Assembly (NCBI RefSeq): GCF_004359985.1
Contig: NZ_SMRO01000001.1
Location: 1,302,001-1,366,000 of the forward strand
Reading direction: 5' to 3'
Source: Paraburkholderia flava
Lineage (GTDB): Bacteria; Pseudomonadota; Gammaproteobacteria; Burkholderiales; Burkholderiaceae
Length of the DNA: 64,000 nucleotides
The notes beneath the pieces are model-generated. The model saw only the letters and a program-made list of their open reading frames with translations. It was not told the origin of the DNA and did not search any database. Each line of letters starts with the position of its first letter. The first letter of the stretch is position 1. This document shows positions 34,182-43,581 of the stretch, one piece after another. Made by a program: the position numbers and the translations under genes.

Positions 34182-35171
34182 ATGGCACTCCTCGAAGTCA
34201 AAGACCTGAGCGTGCGCTTCACGCGCCGCGAAGGGGCGCCGGTCGACGCTGTGCAGCGCGTGTCCTTTTCGCTCGATGCGGGCCGCACGCTCGGCATCGT
34301 CGGCGAATCCGGGTCGGGCAAGAGTCAGACCGTGATGGCGCTACTCGGGCTGCTCGCATCGAACGGCCAGGTGTCCGGCGAAGCGCGCTATCGCGGCGAC
34401 GATCTGCTCGCGATGAACAGCGCCGCGCTGAACCGCATTCGCGGCGACCGCATCGCGATGGTGTTCCAGGACCCGATGACGTCGCTCAATCCGTTCCTGA
34501 CGATCGAACGGCAGATGACCGAAACGCTGCAGCTGCATCGCGGCACGACGCGTCGCGAAGCGAAACGCCGCGCGATCGAAGCGCTCGAAACGGTGCGCAT
34601 CCCGGACGCGGCACGTCGCATCGGCATGTACCCGCACGAGTTTTCCGGCGGCATGCGTCAGCGCGTAATGATCGCGATGGCGCTGCTGTCCGAGCCCGAG
34701 ATCCTGATCGCCGACGAACCGACCACCGCGCTCGACGTCACCGTGCAGGCGCAGATTATCGAACTGCTGCGCGAGCTGAATCGCGAGCGCGGCACCGCGA
34801 TCGTGCTGATCACGCACGACATGGGCGTGGTCGCCGGACTGTGCGACGACGTGATGGTGATGTACGCGGGCCGTACCGTCGAACAGGCGCCGGCGGAAAC
34901 GCTGTTCGCCTCGCCGACGCATCCGTACACGATCGGTCTGCTGAACGCGCTACCGCGTCTCACCGACGATCACGGCGCCCCGCTGCGCACGATTCCCGGC
35001 AATCCACCGTTGCCCGGCCAGGCCGGCGACGGCTGCGCATTCGCTGCACGCTGCACGTTCGCGCGCGACGTCTGCCGCACGGTGCCGCCGGTACTGACCG
35101 CGCTCGATGCGCAGAACCGCACGCGTCGCGCGTGCCACCGCCCCGTCAACGAAATCGTGGAGGCGCTGTGA
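34182..35171 (+). CDS. oppD: Oligopeptide ABC transporter ATPase OppD
   Basis: A 329-residue ABC ATPase of the OppD/DppD type. Walker A GESGSGKS (about 43-50), Q-loop [11 protein letters not shown], signature [13 protein letters not shown] and Walker [15 protein letters not shown], followed by H-loop LITHDMG, are all intact. The C-terminal oligopeptide extension carries a cysteine cluster around [17 protein letters not shown]. It overlaps oppF by 4 bases (GTGA), so the two are translationally coupled. Confidence 0.94.
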   Translation: MALLEVKDLSVRFTRREGAPVDAVQRVSFSLDAGRTLGIVGESGSGKSQTVMALLGLLASNGQVSGEARYRGDDLLAMNSAALNRIRGDRIAMVFQDPMTSLNPFLTIERQMTETLQLHRGTTRREAKRRAIEALETVRIPDAARRIGMYPHEFSGGMRQRVMIAMALLSEPEILIADEPTTALDVTVQAQIIELLRELNRERGTAIVLITHDMGVVAGLCDDVMVMYAGRTVEQAPAETLFASPTHPYTIGLLNALPRLTDDHGAPLRTIPGNPPLPGQAGDGCAFAARCTFARDVCRTVPPVLTALDAQNRTRRACHRPVNEIVEAL

Positions 35172-36193
35172 CGACCGCCCAACAGACCAGCACCGCACCC
35201 GTGCTTCTATCGGTCAACGATCTGAAGGTGCATTTCCGCGTGTCGCGCGGCGGCTTGCCGTGGTCCGGCAAGGCCACGCTGCGTGCCGTCGACGGCGTGT
35301 CGTTCGACGTGCGACGCGGCGAAACGGTCGGGCTCGTCGGTGAATCGGGTTGCGGCAAGTCGACGCTCGCGCGCGCGATCGTCGGCCTCACGCCGGTCAC
35401 CGAAGGCGGCGTGCAGTGGCTCGGCAACGAGACCGTGCAAAGCGACGGCCGTCACACGAAGCGCGACACCACACAACTGCGCCGCGACGTGCAGATGATC
35501 TTCCAGGATCCGCTCGCGTCGCTCGACCCGCGCATGACGATCGCGCAGATCGTCGCCGAGCCGCTGATCACGCATCGTCCCGGCATCGGTCGCGAAGAGG
35601 TACGCCGTCGCGTGCTCGCGATGATCGAACGCGTCGGGCTCAACGAGCAGCACCTGCGCCGCTATCCGCATGAATTTTCCGGCGGCCAGTGCCAGCGCAT
35701 CGGCATCGCGCGCGCGCTCGTCGGCGAACCGCAACTGGTGATCTGCGACGAGCCGGTGTCCGCGCTCGACGTATCGATCCAGGCGCAGATCGTCAACCTG
35801 CTGCGCGATCTGCAACGCGAATTGCAGCTGTCGCTGCTGTTCGTCGCGCACGATCTCGCGGTCGTGAAGGCGATCAGCCAGCGCGTGCTCGTGATGTACC
35901 TCGGCCGCGTGATGGAGTTCGGCGAGCGTCACGATGTGTACGGTGCGCCCACGCATCCGTACACGCGCGCACTGCTCTCTGCGGTGCCCGTGCCCGATCC
36001 GAAGATCGAACGCGCCCGCAGCCACCTGCTGCTGCGCGGCGAGATTCCATCGCCGCTGTCGCCGCCGTCGGGCTGCGCGTTCCGCAACCGCTGCCCGGAT
36101 GCAATCGACGCATGCGCCAGCGAGACACCGCTGCCGCTCGTGCGCGGCGCGACCACTGCACGCGTTGCGTGCATACGCGTCGGCACCGGCTAG
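35168..36193 (+). CDS. oppF: Oligopeptide ABC transporter ATPase OppF
   Basis: A 341-residue partner ATPase. The GTG start at 35168 overlaps the oppD stop; the longer frame from 34841 lies inside oppD and is rejected. Walker A GESGCGKST, Q-loop FQDPLASLDPRMTI, signature FSGGQCQRIGIARALV, Walker B LVICDEPVSALDVS and H-loop VAHDLAVV are intact. The C-terminal oligopeptide segment has GCAFRNRCPDAIDAC. It completes OppABCDF; 186 bases separate it from the OprD-type porin downstream. Confidence 0.94.
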   Translation: MTTAQQTSTAPVLLSVNDLKVHFRVSRGGLPWSGKATLRAVDGVSFDVRRGETVGLVGESGCGKSTLARAIVGLTPVTEGGVQWLGNETVQSDGRHTKRDTTQLRRDVQMIFQDPLASLDPRMTIAQIVAEPLITHRPGIGREEVRRRVLAMIERVGLNEQHLRRYPHEFSGGQCQRIGIARALVGEPQLVICDEPVSALDVSIQAQIVNLLRDLQRELQLSLLFVAHDLAVVKAISQRVLVMYLGRVMEFGERHDVYGAPTHPYTRALLSAVPVPDPKIERARSHLLLRGEIPSPLSPPSGCAFRNRCPDAIDACASETPLPLVRGATTARVACIRVGTG

Positions 36194-36379
36194 CGCTAGC
36201 TAGCCGTCGCTAGACCGCTGCGGCACCACGCTGCCGCAGCGTTCCCCTGCTTCCCCCCTTTCCCCGACACGGCCGACCGCCGCGTCGATGGAGACGCTCG
36301 TCCTGCGATAACAGAACGGGCAAACGCGTGGACTGGCCGACCGCCAGCCAAAGACTCACAAACACAAAAAGAGACTTTG

Positions 36380-37867
36380 ATGAACATTACCCTGACACCG
36401 TCGAATCACTCGAAACGAAGCTGGCTGGCGCTCGGCGTGCCCGCGCTTACTGCACTCGCCGCAACGTGCAGCGCTTATGCGGACGATGCCGTACCGTCGA
36501 GCACAAACACGAAGCCTGTACCAAGCGCACAGGTCGCGCAGTCCGCGCCGGTCGGCACAAACAACGTGGTGGTCGATGCCGAAGCGACGCAGACCGTGCT
36601 GCCGTCCGCGCCCGCGTCAGCATCGAGCCAGGCAAAGAGCAACGGCTTCATCGCCGACAGCCACCTGAACCTGCAATTCCGCAACTACTCGGATTACCTC
36701 GAGATCAAGGACACGCTGCATCGTCACGCGTGGATTCAGGGCGTGCAGGCGAACTACGAATCGGGCTATACGCAGGGGCTTATCGGCCTGGGCGTCGATG
36801 CGTCGCTGTTCGGTGCGCTGAAGCTCGACGGCGGCAAGGGTGCGGGCAACATGGTGCACGTGTCGCCGGGCGGCGGCGGTTCGAACCAGCTCGCGTGGGC
36901 GTACCCCGGTATGTATGACATCAAGGGACGCATTTCGGAAACTGTTGTGAAGTACGGTCTGCAGATCGTGGCCAACCCGTTCCTCGAACCGCACGATAAC
37001 CGCGCATTGCCGCCGACTTTCCTCGGCGTGTCGCTCGTCAGCAAGGACGTGAAAGACATGTCGATCGAAGCCGGCAGCTTCACGAAAACCAACGCACGCG
37101 GCGAGACCTATCTGCGCTCGATGACGACGTCGTACGGCGGCGTGAAGTTCAACCGCTTGAGCTATGTGGGCGGCAGCTGGGACTACGCGCCGAACGGCAC
37201 GCTGTCGCTGTACGCGGACCAGGCCGACAACGTGTGGCGCCAGTACTTCGCATCGGTCACGCAGTCGATCGGCGACCCGTCGACAATCAAATGGACCGGC
37301 CTCGCGAACATCTACTCGACGCACGACACCGGCGATTCGCTCGAAGGCCACATCAACAGCAATGCGTACAGCCTGTCGATCTCCGCGCAGCACGGCGCGC
37401 ATTCGCTGCTGCTCGGCTTCCAGCAGGTGCTCGGCGATCAGTTCTTCGACTACGTGAACGAAACCAACGGCATCTATCTGACCAACTCGATGGACGTCGA
37501 CTACAACGCGCCGCATGAAAAGTCGCTGCAGCTGCGCTATTCGGTCGACGGCAAGTACCTCGGCGTGCCGGGCTTCAAGGCGATGCTGTGGGGCCTGACG
37601 GGCTGGGGTGCGGATGCATCGGCGGAAGCGGCGGCGAATGCATCGACGTCGAGCCCGTTCCACGATCTGTACTGGAAGAACGGCGAACCGGTGCACGGCC
37701 GCCATCACGAGATCGGTTTCATCCCGAGCTATACGCTGCAAAGCGGCCGCTTCAAGGACACGAAGATCACGTTCATCGCGATGTGGCACGTCGCGCAGGC
37801 GCACTACTCCGACAGCAACAACATGGAGTACCGGCTCGTGGTCAACGTGCCGATCAAGGTGTTCTAA
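36380..37867 (+). CDS. OprD-family outer-membrane porin
   Basis: A 495-residue OprD-type porin. ATG 36380 is preferred to the adjacent TTG. The signal peptide ends near SAYA-DD (about 36), followed by a Thr/Val/Ala-rich stretch to about 90 that is longer than usual. The barrel begins NGFIADSHLNLQFRNYSDYLEI and includes GLIGLGVDASLFGALKLDGG and GVKFNRLSYVGGSWDYAPNGTLSLYADQ. The last strand is MEYRLVVNVPIKVF with terminal Phe. OprD porins let basic amino acids, short peptides and related solutes through the outer membrane. Its place after oppF suggests it is the outer-membrane entry for the Opp substrate. Confidence 0.9.
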   Translation: MNITLTPSNHSKRSWLALGVPALTALAATCSAYADDAVPSSTNTKPVPSAQVAQSAPVGTNNVVVDAEATQTVLPSAPASASSQAKSNGFIADSHLNLQFRNYSDYLEIKDTLHRHAWIQGVQANYESGYTQGLIGLGVDASLFGALKLDGGKGAGNMVHVSPGGGGSNQLAWAYPGMYDIKGRISETVVKYGLQIVANPFLEPHDNRALPPTFLGVSLVSKDVKDMSIEAGSFTKTNARGETYLRSMTTSYGGVKFNRLSYVGGSWDYAPNGTLSLYADQADNVWRQYFASVTQSIGDPSTIKWTGLANIYSTHDTGDSLEGHINSNAYSLSISAQHGAHSLLLGFQQVLGDQFFDYVNETNGIYLTNSMDVDYNAPHEKSLQLRYSVDGKYLGVPGFKAMLWGLTGWGADASAEAAANASTSSPFHDLYWKNGEPVHGRHHEIGFIPSYTLQSGRFKDTKITFIAMWHVAQAHYSDSNNMEYRLVVNVPIKVF

Positions 37868-37876
37868 GCAGCACGA

Positions 37877-38743
37877 TCAGCCGATCGTTCCCGAGGTGCC
37901 CGTGGCAATCGGGACGATCGCCTGCATCGGCCGGCGCAGCGCTGCGTCGAACGGATTGGTCTGCGGACCGATCGCATCGGCCTGGCGACGCAGCAGCTCG
38001 ACGACCATCGGCAGACGGTCGTCGCCGAGCCGCGACGCGAGCGTGCCCACGCTCAGCGCGGCGACCGCGGTGCCGGTGCGATCGAGCACCGGCACCGCGA
38101 CCCCCGCCATCCCGTCGAGCAACCCGCTGCTACGACCCGCGTAACCGAGCTGCCGCACGCGTTCGATCTCCGTGCGCAAAAACACTTCGTCGAGCACACC
38201 GTAGCCGCGAATACGCGGCACGTTGTAGCGGATGATCTCTTCGCGCTCCGCTTCCGGCAGGAACGCGAGAATCGCGAGACTGCCCTGCCCGACGCCGAGC
38301 GCAACCCGCCCGCCGATGTCGCCGGTGAACGAGCGGATCGGGAACGGCCCTTCGCACAGATCCAGACAGACCGCATCGAAGCCGCTTTTCGCGAGCAGGA
38401 AGATCGTGTCGCCGAGGCTCGCGCATAACCGCAGCAGCGCGGGCCGGCACAGCGTGCGCATCCCGTTCGGATTGCCTGCCTGCGCCGCGAGCGCGAAGAA
38501 CTCGACGCTCAGCCGGTACAGCTTCGACTGCTCGTCCTGTTCGACCATCCCTTCGACGATCAGAGACTGCAGGATGCGATGAACTGTGGCCTGCGTGAGC
38601 CCGACCGCTTTCGCAAGCCGCGTGACGCGCGCGCCGTCCTGCTGCATGCCGGCCAGCGCGCGCAGCACCGCGAACGCGCGCTGCATCATTCCGGGCCCTG
38701 GCGCGGCTGCGTCTTCCGGTTTCTCTTGAGTGGCAGTCGCCAT
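37877..38743 (-). CDS. IclR-family transcriptional regulator
   Basis: A 288-residue IclR-type regulator. ATG 38743 (MATATQEKPEDAAAPGPG) is preferred to ATG 38761 because AAAGGGAC lies at proper spacing before it. The winged helix is at about 20-85 (MQRAFAVLRALAGMQQDGARVTRLAKAVGLTQATVHRILQSL) and the effector-binding GAF-like domain at about 95-265 (GDTIFLLAKSGFDAVCLD, FTGDIGGRVALGVGQGSLAIL). It is divergent from the seven-gene transporter/dehydrogenase operon and probably controls it. A TTCC-N7-GGAA palindrome 17 bases before its own start points to autoregulation. Confidence 0.92.
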   Translation of the reverse strand: MATATQEKPEDAAAPGPGMMQRAFAVLRALAGMQQDGARVTRLAKAVGLTQATVHRILQSLIVEGMVEQDEQSKLYRLSVEFFALAAQAGNPNGMRTLCRPALLRLCASLGDTIFLLAKSGFDAVCLDLCEGPFPIRSFTGDIGGRVALGVGQGSLAILAFLPEAEREEIIRYNVPRIRGYGVLDEVFLRTEIERVRQLGYAGRSSGLLDGMAGVAVPVLDRTGTAVAALSVGTLASRLGDDRLPMVVELLRRQADAIGPQTNPFDAALRRPMQAIVPIATGTSGTIG

Positions 38744-38760
38744 CGTTTTTGTCCCTTTCA

Positions 38761-38775
38761 TTCCATTGAATGGAA
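38761..38775. promoter_or_regulatory. IclR operator candidate 1
   Basis: TTCCATTGAATGGAA is a 15-base palindrome, perfect apart from the central base, 17 bases upstream of the IclR start. Similar TTCC...GGAA elements recur twice in the same divergent gap. Confidence 0.6.
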
Positions 38776-38902
38776 GATTAGCACGGCATTCTCTCTGGCG
38801 ATCAAGAGCCGGCTCAGCGGTCTTCTTCCATATTTTTCGGAGAAATCAGGGCTAACCCGAATCTACCCAGACGGAATCAATCCGCATCGACTTCGCCATT
38901 CG

Positions 38903-38952
38903 TTCCATTTACCGGAATTTTTCTCAGTTTTCTCTCATTTGATGGAATTCCA
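38903..38952. promoter_or_regulatory. IclR operator candidates 2 and 3
   Basis: TTCCATTTACCGGAA (38903-38917) repeats the TTCC-N7-GGAA layout of the first site. TGGAATTCCA (38943-38952) is a perfect 10-base palindrome using the same half-site. Both lie 86-135 bases before the first gene of the operon. Confidence 0.55.
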
Positions 38953-39037
38953 AATTGACGCCCCACAATTTGGCTGGCTAGAGTCGGTTCCAGTGAAGCC
39001 CGGTAACTCGCCGGCGCGCATCGAAGGACCCCTCCCC

Positions 39038-40129
39038 ATGTCGTTCCTCACGCTCACGGATCTGACCAAATCGTTCGGCGACCTGTATGCGGTCGTCGAT
39101 GTGAACCTGTCGGTCGAAAAAGGCGAGTTCGTGTCGCTGCTCGGCCCATCGGGCTGCGGCAAGACCACGACGCTGCAGATGATCGCCGGCTTCGTCGACG
39201 CAACGCGCGGCCGCATCTCGCTCGACGGCCGCGACATCACGCAGATGAAACCGAACCGCCGCGGACTCGGCGTCGTGTTCCAGAGCTACGCGCTGTTCCC
39301 GCACATGAGCGTCGCCGAGAACGTCAGCTTCGGACTCGAAATGCGCGGCGTCGACAAGGCCGAGCGCACCGACCGGATTCGCGAAGCGCTCTCGCTCGTG
39401 CGGCTCGATACACTCGCGCATCGCTTTCCGCGCGAACTGTCAGGCGGCCAGCGGCAACGCGTCGCGCTTGCGCGGGCGATCGTCATCGCGCCGCCAGTGC
39501 TGCTGCTCGACGAACCGATGTCGAATCTCGACGCGAAGCTGCGCGAGGACATGCAGTTCGAACTGCGCACCATTCAACGCAAGATCGGTACGACGACGAT
39601 CATGGTCACGCACGATCAATCGGAAGCGCTGTCGATCAGCGATCGCGTCGTCGTGATGGAAGCGGGACGCATCACGCAGATCGACACGCCGTATCACGCG
39701 TACGAACGCCCCGAGAATCTGTTCGTGTCGCAGTTCATCGGCAAGGCGAACATGCTCGCGGGCACGATCACCGCGCGCGACGGCGACGCGATCTGCATCG
39801 ACCTCGGTCACGATCTCGCCGAAACCGGCCGCACTGCGCAGCTACCGATGCGCGAGCGCGCGGTGAACGTCGGCGATACGGTCACGCTGTGCATCCGGCC
39901 GGAAAAGCTGCGCCTGTGCGCACCCGGCAGCGGCCGGCTGTCCGCGACCGTGACGAGCCGTTTTTTCCTCGGCAGCCAGTGGCTGTATCGCGTCGACAGC
40001 ACGCTCGGCGAAGTGCTGGTGTGCTGCCAGAACGAAGGCAACGAGCCGCTTGCGGAGGGCGCGCCGGTCGGCATCGACTGGAACAGCGACGCGATCCGCT
40101 TCATTCAACGCGAGGTCGTTCATGGCTAG
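39038..40129 (+). CDS. PotA-like ABC transporter ATPase
   Basis: A 363-residue ABC ATPase of the polyamine/opine/iron class. ATG 39038 (MSFLTLTDLTKSFGDLYAVVDVNLSVEKGE) matches the family start; the longer frame from 38579 runs through the operator region. Walker A GPSGCGKTT, Q-loop VFQSYALFPHMSVAENV, signature LSGGQRQRVALARAIV, Walker B LLLDEPMSNLDAK and H-loop VTHDQSEAL are intact. A C-terminal TOBE domain (about 285-355) completes it. Its stop is overlapped by the next start (8 bases). Confidence 0.92.
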   Translation: MSFLTLTDLTKSFGDLYAVVDVNLSVEKGEFVSLLGPSGCGKTTTLQMIAGFVDATRGRISLDGRDITQMKPNRRGLGVVFQSYALFPHMSVAENVSFGLEMRGVDKAERTDRIREALSLVRLDTLAHRFPRELSGGQRQRVALARAIVIAPPVLLLDEPMSNLDAKLREDMQFELRTIQRKIGTTTIMVTHDQSEALSISDRVVVMEAGRITQIDTPYHAYERPENLFVSQFIGKANMLAGTITARDGDAICIDLGHDLAETGRTAQLPMRERAVNVGDTVTLCIRPEKLRLCAPGSGRLSATVTSRFFLGSQWLYRVDSTLGEVLVCCQNEGNEPLAEGAPVGIDWNSDAIRFIQREVVHG

Positions 40130-41021
40130 CGCGCTGCCCGCATCCAGTCGCACGGCGGCACCGCGCGCGCCGTGGCATGCGTACCTGCCGCTGTGGCTGA
40201 TGTGCGCGCCTGCGTTCGCGTTGTTCGCGGTACTCGTGCTCGTGCCGCTCGCGATGACGTTCGTACTGACGTTCTACCGCTTCGATCCCGCAAGCGGCCC
40301 GATCGCCGCGTTCCAGTTCGGCAACTACGTCGAGGTGCTGACGTCCGGCTACTTCCAGACGATCTTCGCGCGCACCTTCGGCATCGCCGCGCTCACCACC
40401 GCGCTGTGCGTCGCGATCGGTGCGCCGGAAGCGTACGTGCTGTCGAAAATGCGCGACCCGTACCGCTCGCTGTTCCTGCTCGTGATCCTCGCGCCGCTGC
40501 TGGTGTCGGTCGTCGTGCGCGCGTTCGGCTGGAGCATGCTGCTCAACACCGACGGCCTCGTGAATCACGCGCTCGGCGTGTTCGGACTCGGACCGTACAA
40601 GCTCGAATACACGACGTTCGCGATCGTGATTGCACTCGTCCATGTGATGCTGCCGTTCATGGTGATCCCCGTGTGGACGTCGCTGCAGAAAATCGATCCG
40701 CAGACGGAAAACGCCGCGCTGTCGCTGATGGCCTCGCCTGCGACGACGCTGCGACGCATCGTGCTGCCGCAGCTGATGCCCGGCATTCTGTCGGGCAGCC
40801 TGATGGTGTTCGGCTTGTCTGCTAGCGCGTTCGCGATTCCCGGCCTGCTCGGCGGACGCCGGTTGAAGGTTGCGGCCACCGCCGTCTACGACGAATTCCT
40901 CGGCTCGCTGAACTGGCCGCTCGGCGCGACGATCGCGCTGCTGCTGCTCGCGGCGAATCTGATCGTGATGCTCACGTACTACCGCGTGCTCGAGCGTCGC
41001 TACGCACGCAGCATCGGCTAG
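40122..41021 (+). CDS. PotB-like ABC transporter permease
   Basis: A 299-residue permease, first of a pair. ATG 40122 overlaps the ATPase stop; there is a cytoplasmic N-terminus and then helix 1 (LPLWLMCAPAFALFAVLVLVPLAMTFVLTF). The ATPase-contact motif is ENAALSLMASPATTLRRIVLPQLMPGILSG (about 205-235). Six helices are expected. It resembles PotB/ModB-type permeases of polyamine and related uptake systems. It is followed after 9 bases by the second permease. Confidence 0.9.
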   Translation: MASALPASSRTAAPRAPWHAYLPLWLMCAPAFALFAVLVLVPLAMTFVLTFYRFDPASGPIAAFQFGNYVEVLTSGYFQTIFARTFGIAALTTALCVAIGAPEAYVLSKMRDPYRSLFLLVILAPLLVSVVVRAFGWSMLLNTDGLVNHALGVFGLGPYKLEYTTFAIVIALVHVMLPFMVIPVWTSLQKIDPQTENAALSLMASPATTLRRIVLPQLMPGILSGSLMVFGLSASAFAIPGLLGGRRLKVAATAVYDEFLGSLNWPLGATIALLLLAANLIVMLTYYRVLERRYARSIG

Positions 41022-41030
41022 GGGCCCACG

Positions 41031-41825
41031 ATGAGAAAGAACGGCCCGCTGGCCATCGCCTTCCATACGCTCGTGATCCTGTTCGTGCTCGCGCCGCTCG
41101 CGATCGTCGTGCTGGTCGCGTTCACGCCCGATCAAACGCTGACGCTGCCCACGCATGGTTTCTCGCTGCGCTGGTTCCGCGCGATCCTCGACTACCCCGA
41201 TTTCATCAGCGCGTTTTTCAACAGCCTGAGGCTCGCGTTCGCGTCGGCGACGCTGTCGCTGATCGTCGCGCTGCCCGCCAGTCTTGCAATCGGTCGCGCG
41301 CGCTTTCCGGGCCGTAGCTTCCTGAACGGGCTGCTGCTGTCGCCGCTCGTGATTCCCGGCCTCGTGCTCGGCATTGCGCTGCTGCGCTTCTTCGCGTTGA
41401 TCGGCGCGACCGGCTCGTTCGTGTGGCTCGTGCTCGCGCACATGATCATCATCACGCCGTTCGTGATGCGGCTCGTGCTCGCGTCGGTGAGCGGGCTCGA
41501 CCGCAGCATCGAACACGCCGCGTATTCGCTCGGCGCGGACAGCTGGACCGCGTTCCGCCGCGTCACGCTGCCGCTGATCATCCCCGGCATCACCGGCGGC
41601 TGGCTGCTCGCGTTCATCAACAGCTTCGACGAGCTGACGATGTCGATCTTCGTCACGTCGCCGCAGACGGTGACGCTGCCGGTCCGCATGTACATGTACG
41701 CGACCGAATCGATCGATCCGATGATGGCGTCGGTGTCGGCGCTCGTGATCTTCATTACCGCAGGCGCGATGCTGCTGCTCGATCGCGTGTATGGACTCAA
41801 CCGCATTCTGATCGGCCAACACTGA
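41031..41825 (+). CDS. PotC-like ABC transporter permease
   Basis: A 264-residue permease, the PotC-type partner. Helix 1 is LAIAFHTLVILFVLAPLAIVVLVAF; the family motif FTPDQTLTLPTHGFSLRWFRAILD follows, and the ATPase-contact loop is EHAAYSLGADSWTAFRRVTLPLIIPGITGG. Its TGA stop shares a base with the ATG of the next gene, showing tight translational coupling between transporter and dehydrogenase genes. Confidence 0.91.
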   Translation: MRKNGPLAIAFHTLVILFVLAPLAIVVLVAFTPDQTLTLPTHGFSLRWFRAILDYPDFISAFFNSLRLAFASATLSLIVALPASLAIGRARFPGRSFLNGLLLSPLVIPGLVLGIALLRFFALIGATGSFVWLVLAHMIIITPFVMRLVLASVSGLDRSIEHAAYSLGADSWTAFRRVTLPLIIPGITGGWLLAFINSFDELTMSIFVTSPQTVTLPVRMYMYATESIDPMMASVSALVIFITAGAMLLLDRVYGLNRILIGQH

Positions 41826-42151
41826 TGTCTTCTTCCATAGGTTCCTCTGTGGGCGCGCAGTTCGTCCGCGTCGCTGAAACGCAGCGTGCGCCGCTTGCGT
41901 TTGTGCTCGACGACGAGCCTGCTGCGGCACTTGCCGGCGATACTGTCCTCACAGCAATCTTGATGCAGCGACGTAGCGTGCGCGCCAGCGAATTCAGCGG
42001 TGAACCGCGTGCGGGGTTTTGCCTGATCGGCGCGTGTCAGGACTGCTGGGTGCGCACTGAGGATGGCACACGTGTGCGTGCGTGTTCGACTGTGCTGACC
42101 GAAGGCATGCGCATCGTCACACGTGTCTCTGGTGTAGGAGCAGGCGAATGA
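41825..42151 (+). CDS. Small [2Fe-2S] subunit of an HcnA-like dehydrogenase
   Basis: A 108-residue ferredoxin-like subunit. The cysteines in FCLIGACQDCWV and RACST give the Cys-x4-Cys-x2-Cys...Cys pattern of a plant-type [2Fe-2S] cluster (about residues 66-87). This is the layout of HcnA and of the gamma subunits of opine oxidases and D-hydroxyproline dehydrogenase. It overlaps the next gene by 4 bases (ATGA). It passes electrons between the flavin subunits or on to the respiratory chain. Confidence 0.9.
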   Translation: MSSSIGSSVGAQFVRVAETQRAPLAFVLDDEPAAALAGDTVLTAILMQRRSVRASEFSGEPRAGFCLIGACQDCWVRTEDGTRVRACSTVLTEGMRIVTRVSGVGAGE

Positions 42152-43581
42152 CGTCCACGGCACGCATCGTGATCGTCGGCGCTGGACCCGCAGGCGTACG
42201 CGCGGCGCAAACCCTGGTCGCAGCCGGTCTCGCCCCCATCGTGATCGACGAGAACGCGCGCTGGGGTGGCCAGATCTATCGCCAGCCACCGATAAGAGGC
42301 GCGTTCTCGCGGCCGAAAAGCGCGCTGTACGGTTTCGAAGCGCACAAGGCCGACGCATTGCACACGACGATGGCCGAGCTGCTGCCAAAGCTCGACTATC
42401 GTCCCGACACGCTCGCGTGGGCTTGCGAACCCGGTCATCTCGACACGTTGCACGCAGGCCGCGAAGCACGTGTGCCGTTCACGCATCTGATCGTCGCGAG
42501 TGGTGCGACCGATCGCGTGCTGCCGCTGCCGGGTTGGACATTGCCCGGCGTCTACACGCTCGGTGGTGCGCAGGTTGCGCTGAAGTCGCAGGGCTGCGCG
42601 ATCGGCCGACGCGTGGTGCTCGCCGGAACCGGGCCGCTGCTGTATCTGGTCGCGTATCAGTATGCGAAGGCCGGCGCGCAGATCGCCGCGGTGCTCGACA
42701 CGAGCGCGTGGTCGCAGCAGATCGCCGCGACGCCAAAGCTCGCACAGCTACCGTCGACGTTCGCGAAAGGGCTCTACTACGTCGGCTGGCTGAAGGCGCA
42801 TGGTGTGCGGATCGAACGTGGCGTCACGCTCGACGCAGTGCGCGGCGAGCAGTTCGTTACCGGCATCGCGTGGCGTCGTAGTGAAGGCGATGCAGTGGTG
42901 CAGACGCTCGATTGCGACGCGATCGGTATCGGCTTCGGGCTGCGTCCCGAAACGCAGCTCGCGGATCTCGCGGGCTGCCGCTTCCGTTTCGACGAACTCA
43001 ATCGCTGCTGGCTGCCGGAACTCGACGCACACGGACGCAGCTCGGTGCGCGGCATCTATCTGGCCGGCGACGGCGCAGGCATCGCCGGTGCAGATGCGGC
43101 AGAAGCGGCAGGACGCCGCGTCGCGCTCGCATTGCTCGACGACCTTGGCATCGCAGCGCAGCCGGTCCCCGATCAACCCGATGCCGCGACACTCGAACGT
43201 CGCCTGCAACGCATCGCGGTTTTTCGCGCAGGCATCGAAGCCGCATTCGCGCCGCCCGCACGCTGCGCTTCGCGCTGGCCCGACAGCATGACCGTCTGCC
43301 GCTGCGAAGAAGTCGATGCGGGCACACTGCGCCAATGCATCCGAGCAGGCGAAGCCAACGAGATCAATCGACTGAAAGCGCTGACGCGCATCGGCATGGG
43401 CCGCTGCCAGGGCCGCATGTGCGGTGAAGCAGCGGCCGCACTGCTCGCCGAAGAAACCGGCCGACCGCTCGACGCGGTGGGCCGCCTGCGCAGCCAGGCA
43501 CCGATCAAACCGATTCCGATGTCGCCGATGCTCTACACCGAAGGCGTGACCTCGATTCCCGAAGAGGCACGCGATGAGTGA
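42148..43581 (+). CDS. HcnB-like FAD/NAD(P)-type alpha subunit with BFD cluster
   Basis: A 477-residue flavoprotein subunit. ATG 42148 opens MTSTARIVIVGAGPAGVRAAQTLVAAG, a Rossmann FAD motif; a second dinucleotide motif is GRRVVLAGTGPLLYLVAYQYAKAG (about 150-175), and GIYLAGDGAGIAGADAA is the late FAD motif. The C-terminus has a BFD-like [2Fe-2S] centre: CRCEE (about 395) and GRCQGRMCG (about 427). Relatives are the HcnB, OoxA and NoxA alpha subunits of glycine-cyanide, octopine and nopaline enzymes. With the small subunit and the beta subunit it should form one heteromeric dehydrogenase. Confidence 0.9.
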   Translation: MTSTARIVIVGAGPAGVRAAQTLVAAGLAPIVIDENARWGGQIYRQPPIRGAFSRPKSALYGFEAHKADALHTTMAELLPKLDYRPDTLAWACEPGHLDTLHAGREARVPFTHLIVASGATDRVLPLPGWTLPGVYTLGGAQVALKSQGCAIGRRVVLAGTGPLLYLVAYQYAKAGAQIAAVLDTSAWSQQIAATPKLAQLPSTFAKGLYYVGWLKAHGVRIERGVTLDAVRGEQFVTGIAWRRSEGDAVVQTLDCDAIGIGFGLRPETQLADLAGCRFRFDELNRCWLPELDAHGRSSVRGIYLAGDGAGIAGADAAEAAGRRVALALLDDLGIAAQPVPDQPDAATLERRLQRIAVFRAGIEAAFAPPARCASRWPDSMTVCRCEEVDAGTLRQCIRAGEANEINRLKALTRIGMGRCQGRMCGEAAAALLAEETGRPLDAVGRLRSQAPIKPIPMSPMLYTEGVTSIPEEARDE

